A stretch of 64,000 bases of DNA from Bdellovibrio svalbardensis. GTDB lineage: Bacteria > Bdellovibrionota > Bdellovibrionia > Bdellovibrionales > Bdellovibrionaceae. Shown in pieces: positions 25,841-35,140 of the stretch. Position 1 is the stretch's first letter. Every line of letters begins with the position of its first letter. The notes beneath the pieces were generated by a model. The model was not told the origin of the DNA. It did no database searches and worked only from the letters and a program-made list of their open reading frames with translations. A program made the translations under genes and the position numbers. The stretch is taken from contig NZ_JANRMI010000002.1 in NCBI RefSeq assembly GCF_029531655.1, positions 62,001 through 126,000 of the forward strand. Direction: 5' to 3'.

Positions 25841-27094
25841 CTACACTTCAAGAAGAAGTCTTTCAGGGTCCTCGATAAGCTCTTTGATCTTAACCAGGAA
25901 GCTGACGGCCTCTTTACCGTCGACAATTCTGTGGTCATAAGTCAGAGCCACATACATCATAGGGCGAATCTCAACTTTACCGTTGATTGCCATAGGGCGG
26001 TCTTGGATTTTATGAAGACCCAAGATCGCAGACTGAGGAGCATTCAAGATCGGAGTTGAAAGAAGGGAACCGAACACGCCACCATTTGTGATGGAGAAGG
26101 TGCCGCCGCCCAAATCGTTCGGAGTGATCTTACCGTCTCTGCCTTTTGCAGCAAGGTCGCGCACTGCGATCTCAATACCAGCCAAAGACAAAGTATCAGC
26201 GTCTTTTACGTTAGGGACCATAAGACCTTTTTCAGTCGATACCGCAATACCGATATTGTAGTAGTTGTGGTACTCGATATCGGTGCCAACGATCCATGCA
26301 TTCACAGCAGGGAAGGATTTTAAAGCCTCTACAGACGCTTTCACGAAGAAGCCGTTGAAGCCCAAGTTCAATCCAAATTTTTCTTTGAATTTGTCTTTGT
26401 ACTTCGCGCGAAGGTCCATCACTTTGCCCATGTCGATTTCATTGAAAGTCGTCAAAAGAGCTGCCGTGTTTTGGGCTTCTTTTAGTTTTTCAGCGATACG
26501 CTTGCGAATCGTTGTCATCGGAACAAGCTTTTTATCGCCTTGTTTCGATGGGCCGGTTGCCATTGGAACAACAGTAGGTGCCGCTGCTTTGGCTGGAGCT
26601 GCCGCTGGAGCTGAAGGTGCGGAAGAAGCCGTTCCCGCTGGTGCGCCAAGAACATCACCTTTAGTCAGGCGACCATCTTTGCCCGTGCCTTGCACAGTTG
26701 AAGTATCAATTTTGTTTTCAGTCACGATTCTTTGAACCGCAGGAGAAAGATGTTGAGAAGCCGCGCCAGAAGCAGGCTGAGTTGAAGCCGCTTGTGCCGG
26801 AGCTGCTGGGGCTGCTTTAGGAGCTTCCGCTGCGGGAGCTGCAGATGCCTTAGCATCAGTATCAAGCGTCGCTACTGTCGCACCGATTTGTACAACTGCG
26901 CCAGCTTCGCTACCAGGAAGGATCGTCAAGACACCGTCGTTTTCAGCGACCACATCAACGCTGGCTTTGTCAGTTTCAAGAAGCATCAAAACTTCGTTGC
27001 GTTTTACGAAGTCGCCGGATTTTTTTGTCCAGCTGCCAATAGTGGCCTCAGTAATCGATTCGCCAACTGCGGGAACCTTAATCTCTTGTTTCAT
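25841..27094 (-). CDS. sucB: Dihydrolipoyl succinyltransferase (E2 of 2-oxoglutarate dehydrogenase)
   Basis: A 417-residue enzyme forming the core of the 2-oxoglutarate dehydrogenase complex; it passes the succinyl group from lipoamide to CoA. The lipoyl domain is at residues 1-77 with the lipoylated lysine in [10 protein letters not shown] (about Lys43). An Ala/Pro-rich linker leads to the peripheral-subunit-binding domain ([14 protein letters not shown], about 113-150). A second Ala/Pro linker precedes the catalytic domain (from about 190) with the active-site motif [13 protein letters not shown]. The linkers are longer and more alanine-rich than in many homologues. It lies 115 bases after sucA on the same strand, with a GAAGGG ribosome site. 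Confidence 0.96.
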   Translation of the reverse strand: MKQEIKVPAVGESITEATIGSWTKKSGDFVKRNEVLMLLETDKASVDVVAENDGVLTILPGSEAGAVVQIGATVATLDTDAKASAAPAAEAPKAAPAAPAQAASTQPASGAASQHLSPAVQRIVTENKIDTSTVQGTGKDGRLTKGDVLGAPAGTASSAPSAPAAAPAKAAAPTVVPMATGPSKQGDKKLVPMTTIRKRIAEKLKEAQNTAALLTTFNEIDMGKVMDLRAKYKDKFKEKFGLNLGFNGFFVKASVEALKSFPAVNAWIVGTDIEYHNYYNIGIAVSTEKGLMVPNVKDADTLSLAGIEIAVRDLAAKGRDGKITPNDLGGGTFSITNGGVFGSLLSTPILNAPQSAILGLHKIQDRPMAINGKVEIRPMMYVALTYDHRIVDGKEAVSFLVKIKELIEDPERLLLEV

Positions 27095-27118
27095 GATGGA
27101 ACGCCCTTCGCTGTATGC

Positions 27119-27137
27119 ACTCCAACTTTGTTGGAGT
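27119..27137 (+). repeat. Short ACTCC...GGAGT hairpin repeat, copy 3
   Basis: A perfect 8-bp stem, ACTCCAAC-TTT-GTTGGAGT, lies in the gap between sucA and sucB, upstream of sucB on the transcribed strand. It matches the copies at 13338 and 21202 in outer bases and loop. Confidence 0.6.
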
Positions 27138-27169
27138 AGTTATATGGATTCTGAATGCATCAAAATCCA

Positions 27170-27193
27170 CTCTGACTTCTTAAAAAGTCAGAG
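27170..27193. repeat. Inverted repeat between sucA and sucB
   Basis: CTCTGACTT (27170-27178) and AAGTCAGAG (27185-27193) form a perfect 9-bp stem with a 6-base loop. It lies just after the sucA stop in the transcript and lacks a long T tract, so it may be an mRNA-stabilising or attenuating hairpin. Confidence 0.55.
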
Positions 27194-27209
27194 CCAGTTA
27201 ATTAGTCAG

Positions 27210-29921
27210 TTAATTAAAAATGCTCTTAATAATATCTGCTTGTTCAACTTTGTGTTTGTGGATTGAACCCACCGCAGGGGAGGCCTTTTCAGGACGACCC
27301 GCGTACTCAAAGCGAAGTTGCAAACCTGCTTTTTGCACAACATCTACAAACTTGAAGTAGACATTTTGGAAAGCACCCATGTTCTTAGGTTCTTCCTGTG
27401 CCCAGATCAAAGTCTTCGCTTTAGGGTAAGACTTCAACACTTCAGTGACTTGTTTAGCAGGGAATGGATACAACTGCTCAAGGCGAACCAAGGCGATGTT
27501 TTCCTTTTTAGATTTTTCTCTTTCATCCAAAAGCTCATAGTAAAGTTTGCCAGAGACAAACACCACGGTGTCCACTTTTGATTTGTCGACTGTATCCGCG
27601 ATCACTTCTTGGAAAGAACCTTTGGCAAGGTCTTCAATAGAAGAAACTGCGCGAGGATGTCTCAGCAAAGATTTCGGAGTCATGACCACAAGTGGTTTTC
27701 TGAAGTCTCTGCGAACTTGACGGCGAAGAGCATGATAGATTTGCGCCGGAGTTGTTAAGTTCACAACCTGCATGTTGTACAAGGCACAACTTTGCAAGAA
27801 GCGCTCAAGACGGGCAGAGCTGTGCTCCGGTCCTTGGCCTTCGTATCCATGTGGAAGAAGAAGAACCAAACCAGACATTTGCTGCCACTTCGACTCAGCC
27901 GCAGCCAAGTATTGGTCCAATACGATTTGCGCGCCGTTAACGAAGTCGCCGAATTGTGCTTCCCACATCACAAGACTTGTTGGGTCTTGAGTGGAGTAAC
28001 CGTATTCATAACCCATCACGCCGTATTCAGACAAAATAGATTCAGCAACCAACAATTGCGCTTTTGGATTTAGATCCGCAAGAGGGAAGTAGCACTTGTT
28101 GGTTTTAACATCGTACATACCCGCATGGCGGTGAGTGAACGTGCCGCGCACGCAGTCTTCACCCGTCAAACGAACTGAAGTTCCTTCAGACAGCAAAGAA
28201 CCGTAAGCCAGAAGTTCTCCCATGCCCCAGTCGATCATTTCCTTGCCTGCGCCCATGTTTTTACGAGCTTCAAGAAGTTTGATCAATTTTGGATGCGGAG
28301 TGAAGTCCGCTGGGTAAGAGCCAATCTTTTCGCCGATTTGTTTAAGCTTCGCGAGATCGAAAGTTGTATTGGCAGGTTTTTCCATGTCTGCCTCAACACC
28401 TTTGCGTAATCCTGCCCAGTTGCCTTCGAATTTAAAATTCTTAAGCTTCGGTGGGGATTTCTTGGTGTCTTCATAGATCTGTTGCAAGCGATCCATCGCC
28501 GCTTGGTAAAGATCGTCGGCAGTTTTTTGATCAATGCTGTTTTCCGCCGTCAATTTTTTAACATAAAGTTCACGCACGGTCGCATGAGCTTTGATGAGGT
28601 CATACATCAAAGGCTGAGTGAAGGCAGGTTCGTCGCCCTCATTGTGACCGTATTTGCGGTAACAGATGAAGTTGATAACAATGTCTTTGCCAAATTGTTG
28701 ACGGAAGCGAATCGCGATATCTGCAGCGCGCACGCAAGACTCAACATCATCACCGTTACAGTGAAGCACCGGGGTGAAAGTCATTTTTGCAGAGTCAGAG
28801 GCATAGCGAGTTGAGCGGGTGTCTTTACCGCTGGTTGTAAAACCAACCTGGTTATCAACGACGATGTGAACAGTACCACCCGTGGTGTGCGGTTTCACGT
28901 TTGCAAGTTGCATCGTCTCTTGGATAATACCTTGACCGGCAAAAGCTGCGTCCCCGTGAATCAAAACAGTCACAACAGATTTTCTGTCGCCGCCGTTTTT
29001 ATCCTGAGCTGCGCGCGCCATTCCCAAAGCCACTGCGTTCACAGTTTCCAAGTGAGAAGGGTTGTAAGCCATAGTGGCTTTCAAAGAACCCGTTGCAGTT
29101 TTCTTTTCGACTTTGTAGCCCAAGTGATATTTTACGTCGTTGTCGAAGTCTTCAACTGGTTTTTCAAGTTCCAATGGACCATTGAAATCACCGAATACAT
29201 ACTCTTCGCTTTTGCCGAAGAAATTAACCAACATGTTCACGCGACCACGATGGGCCATACCCACGAACATCTCTTTGACTCCGTTTGCAGAACCTTTGTT
29301 CACCAAAGTGTCCATCATCGGAAGCATTGAATCCGCGCCCTCAACAGAGAAACGCTTCGTGCCCACGTAGCGAGTGTGTACAAATTTTTCTAGAGACTCT
29401 GCTTTGGTTAAAGAAGTCAGAGCATTTTTCTTTTCATCAACTGAAAGTTTGAAAGCCGCGCCTTCAAATTCTTGCGTCAACCATTTTACTTCAGCAGGGG
29501 AGGCATCCGCCGCCTGCAAAGCAATCTTACCGCAATAAGTTTTTTTCAAGTGCGCGATGATATCGGCCAAAGTCACATTGGCTTTTCCAACCAAAGAACC
29601 GATTTGGAATTTGGCAGTCAAATCTTTGTCGGAAAGATTGAAAGCTTTTAAAGCCAAAGCATCATTTGCTTGAGGAGCATAGAGAGGATTTAGATCAGCT
29701 TCAAGATGTCCGTTCGCACGGTAAGCTTGGATGAGTTGGTAGACAGAAAGTTCTTTGTCAGACATTCCGAATTTACCTTCTTGGGCAAACTCGACACCTT
29801 CAAAAAAGCTTCTCCATTCCGCTGCAAGTGAATCAGGTTTCACCTTAAAGTCAGCGTAAAGCTGTTCGATGTACTCAAGGTTTGAACTGTTGATGCCATT
29901 ATTGTTCACGATGTTCCTCAT
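27210..29921 (-). CDS. sucA: 2-oxoglutarate dehydrogenase E1 component
   Basis: A 903-residue thiamine-diphosphate enzyme that decarboxylates 2-oxoglutarate and succinylates the lipoyl group of SucB in the TCA cycle. It has the N-terminal E2/E3 interaction tail (YIEQLYADFKVKPDSLAAEW), MAHRGRVNMLVNFFGK around residue 225, the ThDP and metal region with LIHGDAAFAGQGI around 320, and the C-terminal pyrimidine-domain blocks RHAGMYDV and LVLLLPHGYEGQGPEHSSAR. Length is near the family norm. The start at 29921 has only a weak AAGACA site. The gene heads the sucAB unit and is divergent from gpmA. Confidence 0.97.
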   Translation of the reverse strand: MRNIVNNNGINSSNLEYIEQLYADFKVKPDSLAAEWRSFFEGVEFAQEGKFGMSDKELSVYQLIQAYRANGHLEADLNPLYAPQANDALALKAFNLSDKDLTAKFQIGSLVGKANVTLADIIAHLKKTYCGKIALQAADASPAEVKWLTQEFEGAAFKLSVDEKKNALTSLTKAESLEKFVHTRYVGTKRFSVEGADSMLPMMDTLVNKGSANGVKEMFVGMAHRGRVNMLVNFFGKSEEYVFGDFNGPLELEKPVEDFDNDVKYHLGYKVEKKTATGSLKATMAYNPSHLETVNAVALGMARAAQDKNGGDRKSVVTVLIHGDAAFAGQGIIQETMQLANVKPHTTGGTVHIVVDNQVGFTTSGKDTRSTRYASDSAKMTFTPVLHCNGDDVESCVRAADIAIRFRQQFGKDIVINFICYRKYGHNEGDEPAFTQPLMYDLIKAHATVRELYVKKLTAENSIDQKTADDLYQAAMDRLQQIYEDTKKSPPKLKNFKFEGNWAGLRKGVEADMEKPANTTFDLAKLKQIGEKIGSYPADFTPHPKLIKLLEARKNMGAGKEMIDWGMGELLAYGSLLSEGTSVRLTGEDCVRGTFTHRHAGMYDVKTNKCYFPLADLNPKAQLLVAESILSEYGVMGYEYGYSTQDPTSLVMWEAQFGDFVNGAQIVLDQYLAAAESKWQQMSGLVLLLPHGYEGQGPEHSSARLERFLQSCALYNMQVVNLTTPAQIYHALRRQVRRDFRKPLVVMTPKSLLRHPRAVSSIEDLAKGSFQEVIADTVDKSKVDTVVFVSGKLYYELLDEREKSKKENIALVRLEQLYPFPAKQVTEVLKSYPKAKTLIWAQEEPKNMGAFQNVYFKFVDVVQKAGLQLRFEYAGRPEKASPAVGSIHKHKVEQADIIKSIFN

Positions 29922-30072
29922 TGTCTTGATCGATCTAATATTAACAGGACCAATTTTTCAAAAACTCGGGACTTTGTAACTTGTTAATGCATAGCAAAAT
30001 CAAGAGTTTTGATATTCTCAGAAAGCCCTGTCATGATAGCCCTATTCTATTAGGAATTGAAGGAGTTTAAGC

Positions 30073-30819
30073 GTGTATAAGTTGGTGCTAATTAGACACG
30101 GTGAGAGTGTTTGGAACCAAGAAAATCGGTTCACTGGATGGCAAGACGTAGATCTTTCTGAGAAAGGTCGAGCGGAAGCTCTAAAAGGTGGCAAATCTTT
30201 GGCTGAAAAAGGGTTCACTTTTGACATTGCCTACACCAGCGTTCTGAAAAGAGCGATTAAAACTCTGGATTTTGTCCTCGATGAACTCGATCAGGTGTGG
30301 CTTCCTGTCCACAAAGACTGGCGTTTGAACGAAAGACACTACGGAGCCCTACAGGGTTTGAATAAGTCTGAGACTGCGGCTCGTCATGGTGAAGACCAAG
30401 TTAAGATCTGGCGCCGCAGCTATGATATTCCGCCTCCACCAATGGAAACTGCGGATCCTCGTCATCCATCCCATGACCCACGTTACAAACATGTGGATCC
30501 AAAACTACTTCCTAGCCAAGAGTCCCTGAAAGACACTGTCGCGAGGTTTTTGCCGCTGTGGAACAACACCATTGCTCCCAAAATCAAAACTGGGGAGAAA
30601 GTGCTGATCGTAGCCCATGGAAACAGCTTGCGTGCTTTGATCCAATATCTGGAAAACATGACTCCGGACGAAATCATGGCTGTGAATATGCCGACCGGGA
30701 TCCCTCTTATGTACGAATTGGATAAAGACCTGAAGGTTCTTAAAAAAGAGTTCATTGGGGACCCTGAAGAGGTGAAGGCGGCAATGGAAGCGGTCGCAAA
30801 TCAGGGAAAAGCCAAGTAG
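30073..30819 (+). CDS. gpmA: 2,3-bisphosphoglycerate-dependent phosphoglycerate mutase
   Basis: A 248-residue glycolytic enzyme interconverting 3- and 2-phosphoglycerate. The phosphohistidine motif is [18 protein letters not shown] (His9), followed by [12 protein letters not shown], then [16 protein letters not shown] around residue 85 and the second catalytic His in [15 protein letters not shown] around 182. Length and blocks are typical of the GpmA family. A GTG start at 30073 follows AAGGAG. It stands alone between the divergent sucA and the prepilin-like operon; its 3' flank shows no clear terminator. Confidence 0.97.
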   Translation: MYKLVLIRHGESVWNQENRFTGWQDVDLSEKGRAEALKGGKSLAEKGFTFDIAYTSVLKRAIKTLDFVLDELDQVWLPVHKDWRLNERHYGALQGLNKSETAARHGEDQVKIWRRSYDIPPPPMETADPRHPSHDPRYKHVDPKLLPSQESLKDTVARFLPLWNNTIAPKIKTGEKVLIVAHGNSLRALIQYLENMTPDEIMAVNMPTGIPLMYELDKDLKVLKKEFIGDPEEVKAAMEAVANQGKAK

Positions 30820-30902
30820 TTTGTTTCAGTTTGGGACAGAGGGACACTTTCTAGTAAAGGTCCAGCGGTTTTGTGTCGAAAGAACTTATAGGAGTTCCTC
30901 GA

Positions 30903-33674
30903 ATGAAACCACCTCTCGAGCAAACGGGACAATCTAGTCGCTCATCCCATATGGGGCGATCTATAAGATCGCAACAAGGCAGCGCTTTCATCCAAGCGCT
31001 GCTAGCTATTGGCGTTGTCGGCATCATGATTTACTTCTTGGCGCCGACGGTGATTAAAAATCGCCAGCAAGTTACCAAGTCAGCCTCTATCATCACCACT
31101 CGTTTGGCTCTACATTCAATGCTGGATTTCACCCTTTTAGGCGTGAAGCAGCGTTGGTGCTTTTCAGATTCATGGATGCCTGAAAATTGTGGAAAAAGTG
31201 CAACTCCCACAACTCAAGAGATCTTGAATCACCCGCGTTCCATTGAACGAATTTTGATGAAGAAAGAAACCGTGGATTTCCTGGCAGCGATGGGCTATCC
31301 CAACGCTCTTCAGCTTTTGGACAATCAGAAGATCTCCGCGACGATTCCAATTGGCAATTTCTCAACTCTTCATCCAATCTACAAAATCGTTTCAGATCTA
31401 AAAGGCTACCGCGTTTCCGCGTTCAGCGTTGAGATCACCAGAAATACACAGGCCTTGATCCCTGAGTATGGTCGTGAAGTTTATCTCAAAGTGACAGTGA
31501 AGTTGCTCGACGATAAGGGGGCGGTTATCAATGTTGGCAGCAGCCGACTTGAAGCAACGTCCTTTGTCGGGGTTTACCCACGCGAAGTGGGTAGTTTTGC
31601 CTTGCTAGTCGCCAACGATCTCCATTTGGACGTTTCCACAAATGGATCCCAGACTGCCGGTGACTCTTATATCAAAAAGTTTACTTCGAAAAACGCGATT
31701 AAGAACTATGCGGGGATTGTCTTTGATAGCCCGGTATACGTGAATGGCAATATCATTCTTGCAAATGCCTCCACATCACATGATGGTGACACTTCTTATG
31801 CGCCAGTGTCTTTTAATGAAAAAGTGATTTTGGGCGACGGTATGATTGTCCGCAAAGGCAAAGAGTTTACTCCTGTCTCTGCGGGTGGTGAGTCGGATCA
31901 GTTCTGGTATAATATTGCAGAGTTTGGCGGCTTTAGAAAAGGTGTCGACGTCGATGGCGGCCGCGATGGTGGCCTGGACAACTTGTCTGGAAAGCAAGCG
32001 AGTACCGCGGTCGATAAAACTTTGATGCAGCAATGTATCGACAGAACTTTGGCGATGACCGATTTGCGTAAAACTTTGAACAGTACTTTAAGAGGCGCAA
32101 TCACGAAGCAATCTGAAAGCAAGTTTGACTATCGTTTGGGTCTGACCGACGGCAATGTTTTCACCCGACAAAGAAATGAAATCTCGAGTCCAGCGGCGAA
32201 TCCTTCATCTGGCTTGGCAGGCTATAAATATGATTATAGGAACAACGAAAAAGCGGGTCCTATTGCTAAGTATAAACTGGAATTCAACGGTTTAGAGGTA
32301 AAAGGATCGATTCCAGAAAATGGTTCTATCACATTGGAGCCGAAGATTGATCTGACTGATTTGAAGAGAAGTATTTCAAAACAGTTGAGCGACGCCCAGG
32401 AAGATCGTGATCGCCTGACTTCGGATCTTTCTCGCCTTGAATCACAGATTTCCGATGCGGAACGCGATGTTGCCAGTGCTGAGAGCAGTTTGGAAGCTGA
32501 AGAGGCCAAGACTCCTCAAGACAAAAATAGAATTGCAGATCTTGCTGCGGACTTAGATCGTGCGAACAATCGCTTGGATGCTTTAAAAGCGCGAAAAGCA
32601 AATAAAGACAAAGAACTGGCAGATGCCAAAGCAAAGATGGACGATTTGCAGAATCGTTTGGTCAAAGTGGAAGCTGATTCAAAAGTTCAACCGAAGATCA
32701 AGCTGTCAGTGGATGTGCCAAACCCTGATAACACCAATCCAACATTTAAAGACTTTCACGTGGAGTTCGAGCGTGGGGACCTGCTTGTTGATGGTATGGG
32801 GAATCCTAAAGACATCTCCATTTATTTGCAGGCCTTTGATGTTTCCTATGACCGCAGCTATCCTCTTCGCCCTGAGTTCCTGATCAAGACCAATGGTTAT
32901 ATTAACTTCAAAAGAAATGGCTCTGCGTTCATCGCTTACAGCAGTGTTTCTGATAGTTCCGGAAACTCCAAAGGAGCCTTGCCTCCAGGGGATATCAACC
33001 AGGATTTAGAAAAACTTTGTGCGACCCAAGGTACCAGCTCATCAACAGCCTTTGGTGGTGTGGATTGGGGAACTTCATTCACGGGGACCTCAAGAAACTC
33101 TTGGTCATTCACAAATTCTTTTGATGAACGCACGGACTATACTTTTAATGGGACGAACGCCTCAAAAGCGAATGGAACGGCTACTTTTGTGGTTAAATCC
33201 ATGGCGAAAAATTGCATTATCACCGGCGACGCGGATTTCGTCAGTGGCTTCCTGGTGTGTGATAAGTTGATTATCAAAAACCGTTCGACTCCACTTCGCA
33301 TCATTGGTTCTGTTATTGCCGTCAATGGCTTGGAGATTGATGATTCGGCTTACCAAGCCGGCATTCGTTGGAGCACGATTTATCACCCACAGGCAACTTT
33401 TGAGTTGCGCCAGGCGGGTATTTTAAAAGCACAAAACAATACGGACTGCACGCAGATCAATCGTTTCCCGGTATGGCATCCAAGTCCTTCGATCGTAGAT
33501 CTTTCAAATCTTTATCGTTGTAACGCGATCTCATTGCGTTCAAAGGCCGATCCATTCCGCTGGACAACGGTGGATCCAGACTGTGGCGCCGTGCCGGGAG
33601 TGAGTTCGCATATGTGTAAGAACCGCATGGTGCGTTTCTTTGTTCTGGAAGTTTCAAGGGATTCAGGAATATGA
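30903..33674 (+). CDS. Giant prepilin-like protein with coiled coil
   Basis: A 923-residue protein. After a polar 34-residue leader, the segment QQGSAFIQALLAIGVVGIMI resembles a type IV prepilin cleavage site followed by the hydrophobic helix; the usual Glu5 is Gln. The middle is large and mostly beta, with an about 110-residue charged coiled coil near residues 490-600 (SKQLSDAQEDRDRLTSDLSR onward). A second folded region follows with several cysteines. ATG 30903 follows TAGGAG. The stop overlaps the start of the next pseudopilin gene (ATGA). The family is not recognised; PilX-like or tip-pilin roles are possible. Confidence 0.65.
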   Translation: MKPPLEQTGQSSRSSHMGRSIRSQQGSAFIQALLAIGVVGIMIYFLAPTVIKNRQQVTKSASIITTRLALHSMLDFTLLGVKQRWCFSDSWMPENCGKSATPTTQEILNHPRSIERILMKKETVDFLAAMGYPNALQLLDNQKISATIPIGNFSTLHPIYKIVSDLKGYRVSAFSVEITRNTQALIPEYGREVYLKVTVKLLDDKGAVINVGSSRLEATSFVGVYPREVGSFALLVANDLHLDVSTNGSQTAGDSYIKKFTSKNAIKNYAGIVFDSPVYVNGNIILANASTSHDGDTSYAPVSFNEKVILGDGMIVRKGKEFTPVSAGGESDQFWYNIAEFGGFRKGVDVDGGRDGGLDNLSGKQASTAVDKTLMQQCIDRTLAMTDLRKTLNSTLRGAITKQSESKFDYRLGLTDGNVFTRQRNEISSPAANPSSGLAGYKYDYRNNEKAGPIAKYKLEFNGLEVKGSIPENGSITLEPKIDLTDLKRSISKQLSDAQEDRDRLTSDLSRLESQISDAERDVASAESSLEAEEAKTPQDKNRIADLAADLDRANNRLDALKARKANKDKELADAKAKMDDLQNRLVKVEADSKVQPKIKLSVDVPNPDNTNPTFKDFHVEFERGDLLVDGMGNPKDISIYLQAFDVSYDRSYPLRPEFLIKTNGYINFKRNGSAFIAYSSVSDSSGNSKGALPPGDINQDLEKLCATQGTSSSTAFGGVDWGTSFTGTSRNSWSFTNSFDERTDYTFNGTNASKANGTATFVVKSMAKNCIITGDADFVSGFLVCDKLIIKNRSTPLRIIGSVIAVNGLEIDDSAYQAGIRWSTIYHPQATFELRQAGILKAQNNTDCTQINRFPVWHPSPSIVDLSNLYRCNAISLRSKADPFRWTTVDPDCGAVPGVSSHMCKNRMVRFFVLEVSRDSGI

Positions 33675-34156
33675 AGTTAAACAACAAAGGTTTTTCAATT
33701 CTTGAAGCGATGTTGGGTTTGGCGATGCTGACCCTGGTGGGATCATTTTTCATATCCGGAATTACGGACATGAGAAAAGTTGCCAAAGACAGCGGTACGA
33801 AGAATGCCCTCTACAAGCAGATCAATGACGTGATCGAAAATATTCGACCAAATGTTCGTATGTATCAAATCAACTATGGAACCAGCGATGAAGATCGCGA
33901 TCGGGCCCTGGCTGTCGACAAGTTGCCGATGGCATGGGGAAATGGTTCTCTTTCGACGGCAGAAAAATGCCCGGCTTGCCCAGGTCGTTATGGCTTTGTG
34001 ATCCAAGCCTATCCCAATATGAAGGGGCTTTACCTGGTGACTGTTCGAATGAGTCACAAGGATTGGGCGCAAGGTCAACAGACTGAAGAGGGGAAACCTA
34101 TAGCAGTCGGTGGTTATGGATATCTTGACTATCAATTTGTGGTGAATGCGCAATGA
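33671..34156 (+). CDS. Pseudopilin / minor prepilin
   Basis: A 161-residue protein with a textbook prepilin N-terminus: MKLNNKG, cleavage, FSILEAMLGLAMLTLVGSFF, with Glu at +5 and a hydrophobic helix of about 20 residues. It is expected to be processed by the prepilin peptidase and built into a type IV pilus or type II-like pseudopilus. The C-terminal domain has a CPACPGRYGF segment, a likely disulfide or metal loop. It overlaps both neighbours by 4 bases (ATGA), so it is translationally coupled in the operon 30903-36364. Confidence 0.85.
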   Translation: MKLNNKGFSILEAMLGLAMLTLVGSFFISGITDMRKVAKDSGTKNALYKQINDVIENIRPNVRMYQINYGTSDEDRDRALAVDKLPMAWGNGSLSTAEKCPACPGRYGFVIQAYPNMKGLYLVTVRMSHKDWAQGQQTEEGKPIAVGGYGYLDYQFVVNAQ

Positions 34157-35124
34157 AGCTAAATCAAAAAGGTTTTTCTCTTTCTGAAGTTCTGGTGGGT
34201 GTGGCGTTGATGTCCATCGTGGGCATGGTCGCCGCTTCATTTTTTGTGTTTTCAAAGAAAGCCCAGACCGAAATTACCAACGAGATTGAAGATAAAACCG
34301 ACAGTATCATTGCCGAGCGCATGCTTCTTAAAGACTTGAAGTACTCGGAGCCAAGTTTCAATAACGTCTTGGTTAAAGACGATAAAGGTTTGGCGTTTTT
34401 TGCTTTTGACTCTGAACGCTCATCAAGAACTTTGGATGACATGCCTCGCATGTTAACTTTGCAAATGGCAGGCAAAAAAGAATTTAGCTTTTTGATTGTC
34501 AATGACAAGCTGGGCGGTTCTTTGATGTATACACCAAGTGCCGCTTATAATATTCCTTATGTTCCTAAAGACCCCAATGTTGCAGCACCTTTGAACTTTG
34601 TTTCTTTGAATAAAATGAACAATGGAAAGAACACGGTCAAAAGTGCCAATGCGATGCTTTGGAATCCGGGTGTGATTCTGATGTTGGATACTCCGGCCAT
34701 GGTGCGGGAGATGACGCAGTTTGGGCCCAACTACAGCAGACCTGCAAGATCACCTATTTTTGTTGGTGTGGTTCAAGGGGAAGGCGAAACGAGATTGGCG
34801 CCGATTGCTCTTACTGAGTTTATCGATAAAACAAATCCCATGTATCCAAATGAGACAATTGAGAATGAAGATTCCTTCTTAAGAGAAATACCGCCGATGG
34901 GAGGCGCAGCGCCTCTTGTTCGCTTGAAGGCAGTCTCAATTATAAAGTACTATATAGAGCAGGACAATAGGACCGGAAAAGTGAATCTGTGGCGGAGCAT
35001 GTTTGACGGAAGAAACTTCACGGGTGGAGCAATGATTGCTTCGGATATCGAGAAGATTGAGTTCTCCCGCAAAGATCCGCACGACTCAGTGATTTACTTT
35101 AATATTGTTCGCAAGGGGAAATGA
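34153..35124 (+). CDS. Pseudopilin / minor prepilin (large)
   Basis: A 323-residue protein with a clear prepilin N-terminus: MKLNQKG, cleavage, FSLSEVLVGVALMSIVGMVA, with Glu at +5 and a hydrophobic helix. The body is long for a pseudopilin, in the range of GspK/PilW-like members that cap pili. It ends with an aromatic beta region (SVIYFNIVRKGK). It starts inside the stop of the preceding pseudopilin gene (ATGA overlap). The helix and leader are nearly the same as in that gene, suggesting duplication of the N-terminus or common ancestry. Confidence 0.85.
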   Translation: MKLNQKGFSLSEVLVGVALMSIVGMVAASFFVFSKKAQTEITNEIEDKTDSIIAERMLLKDLKYSEPSFNNVLVKDDKGLAFFAFDSERSSRTLDDMPRMLTLQMAGKKEFSFLIVNDKLGGSLMYTPSAAYNIPYVPKDPNVAAPLNFVSLNKMNNGKNTVKSANAMLWNPGVILMLDTPAMVREMTQFGPNYSRPARSPIFVGVVQGEGETRLAPIALTEFIDKTNPMYPNETIENEDSFLREIPPMGGAAPLVRLKAVSIIKYYIEQDNRTGKVNLWRSMFDGRNFTGGAMIASDIEKIEFSRKDPHDSVIYFNIVRKGK

Positions 35125-35140
35125 TCTAAAGGGGGCTTGT

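Noticed and set aside
26265-27266. Plus-strand frames opposite sucB
   Set aside because: Their Ala/Gly/Arg-rich and Cys-rich composition comes from the reverse complement of the alanine/proline linkers of SucB.
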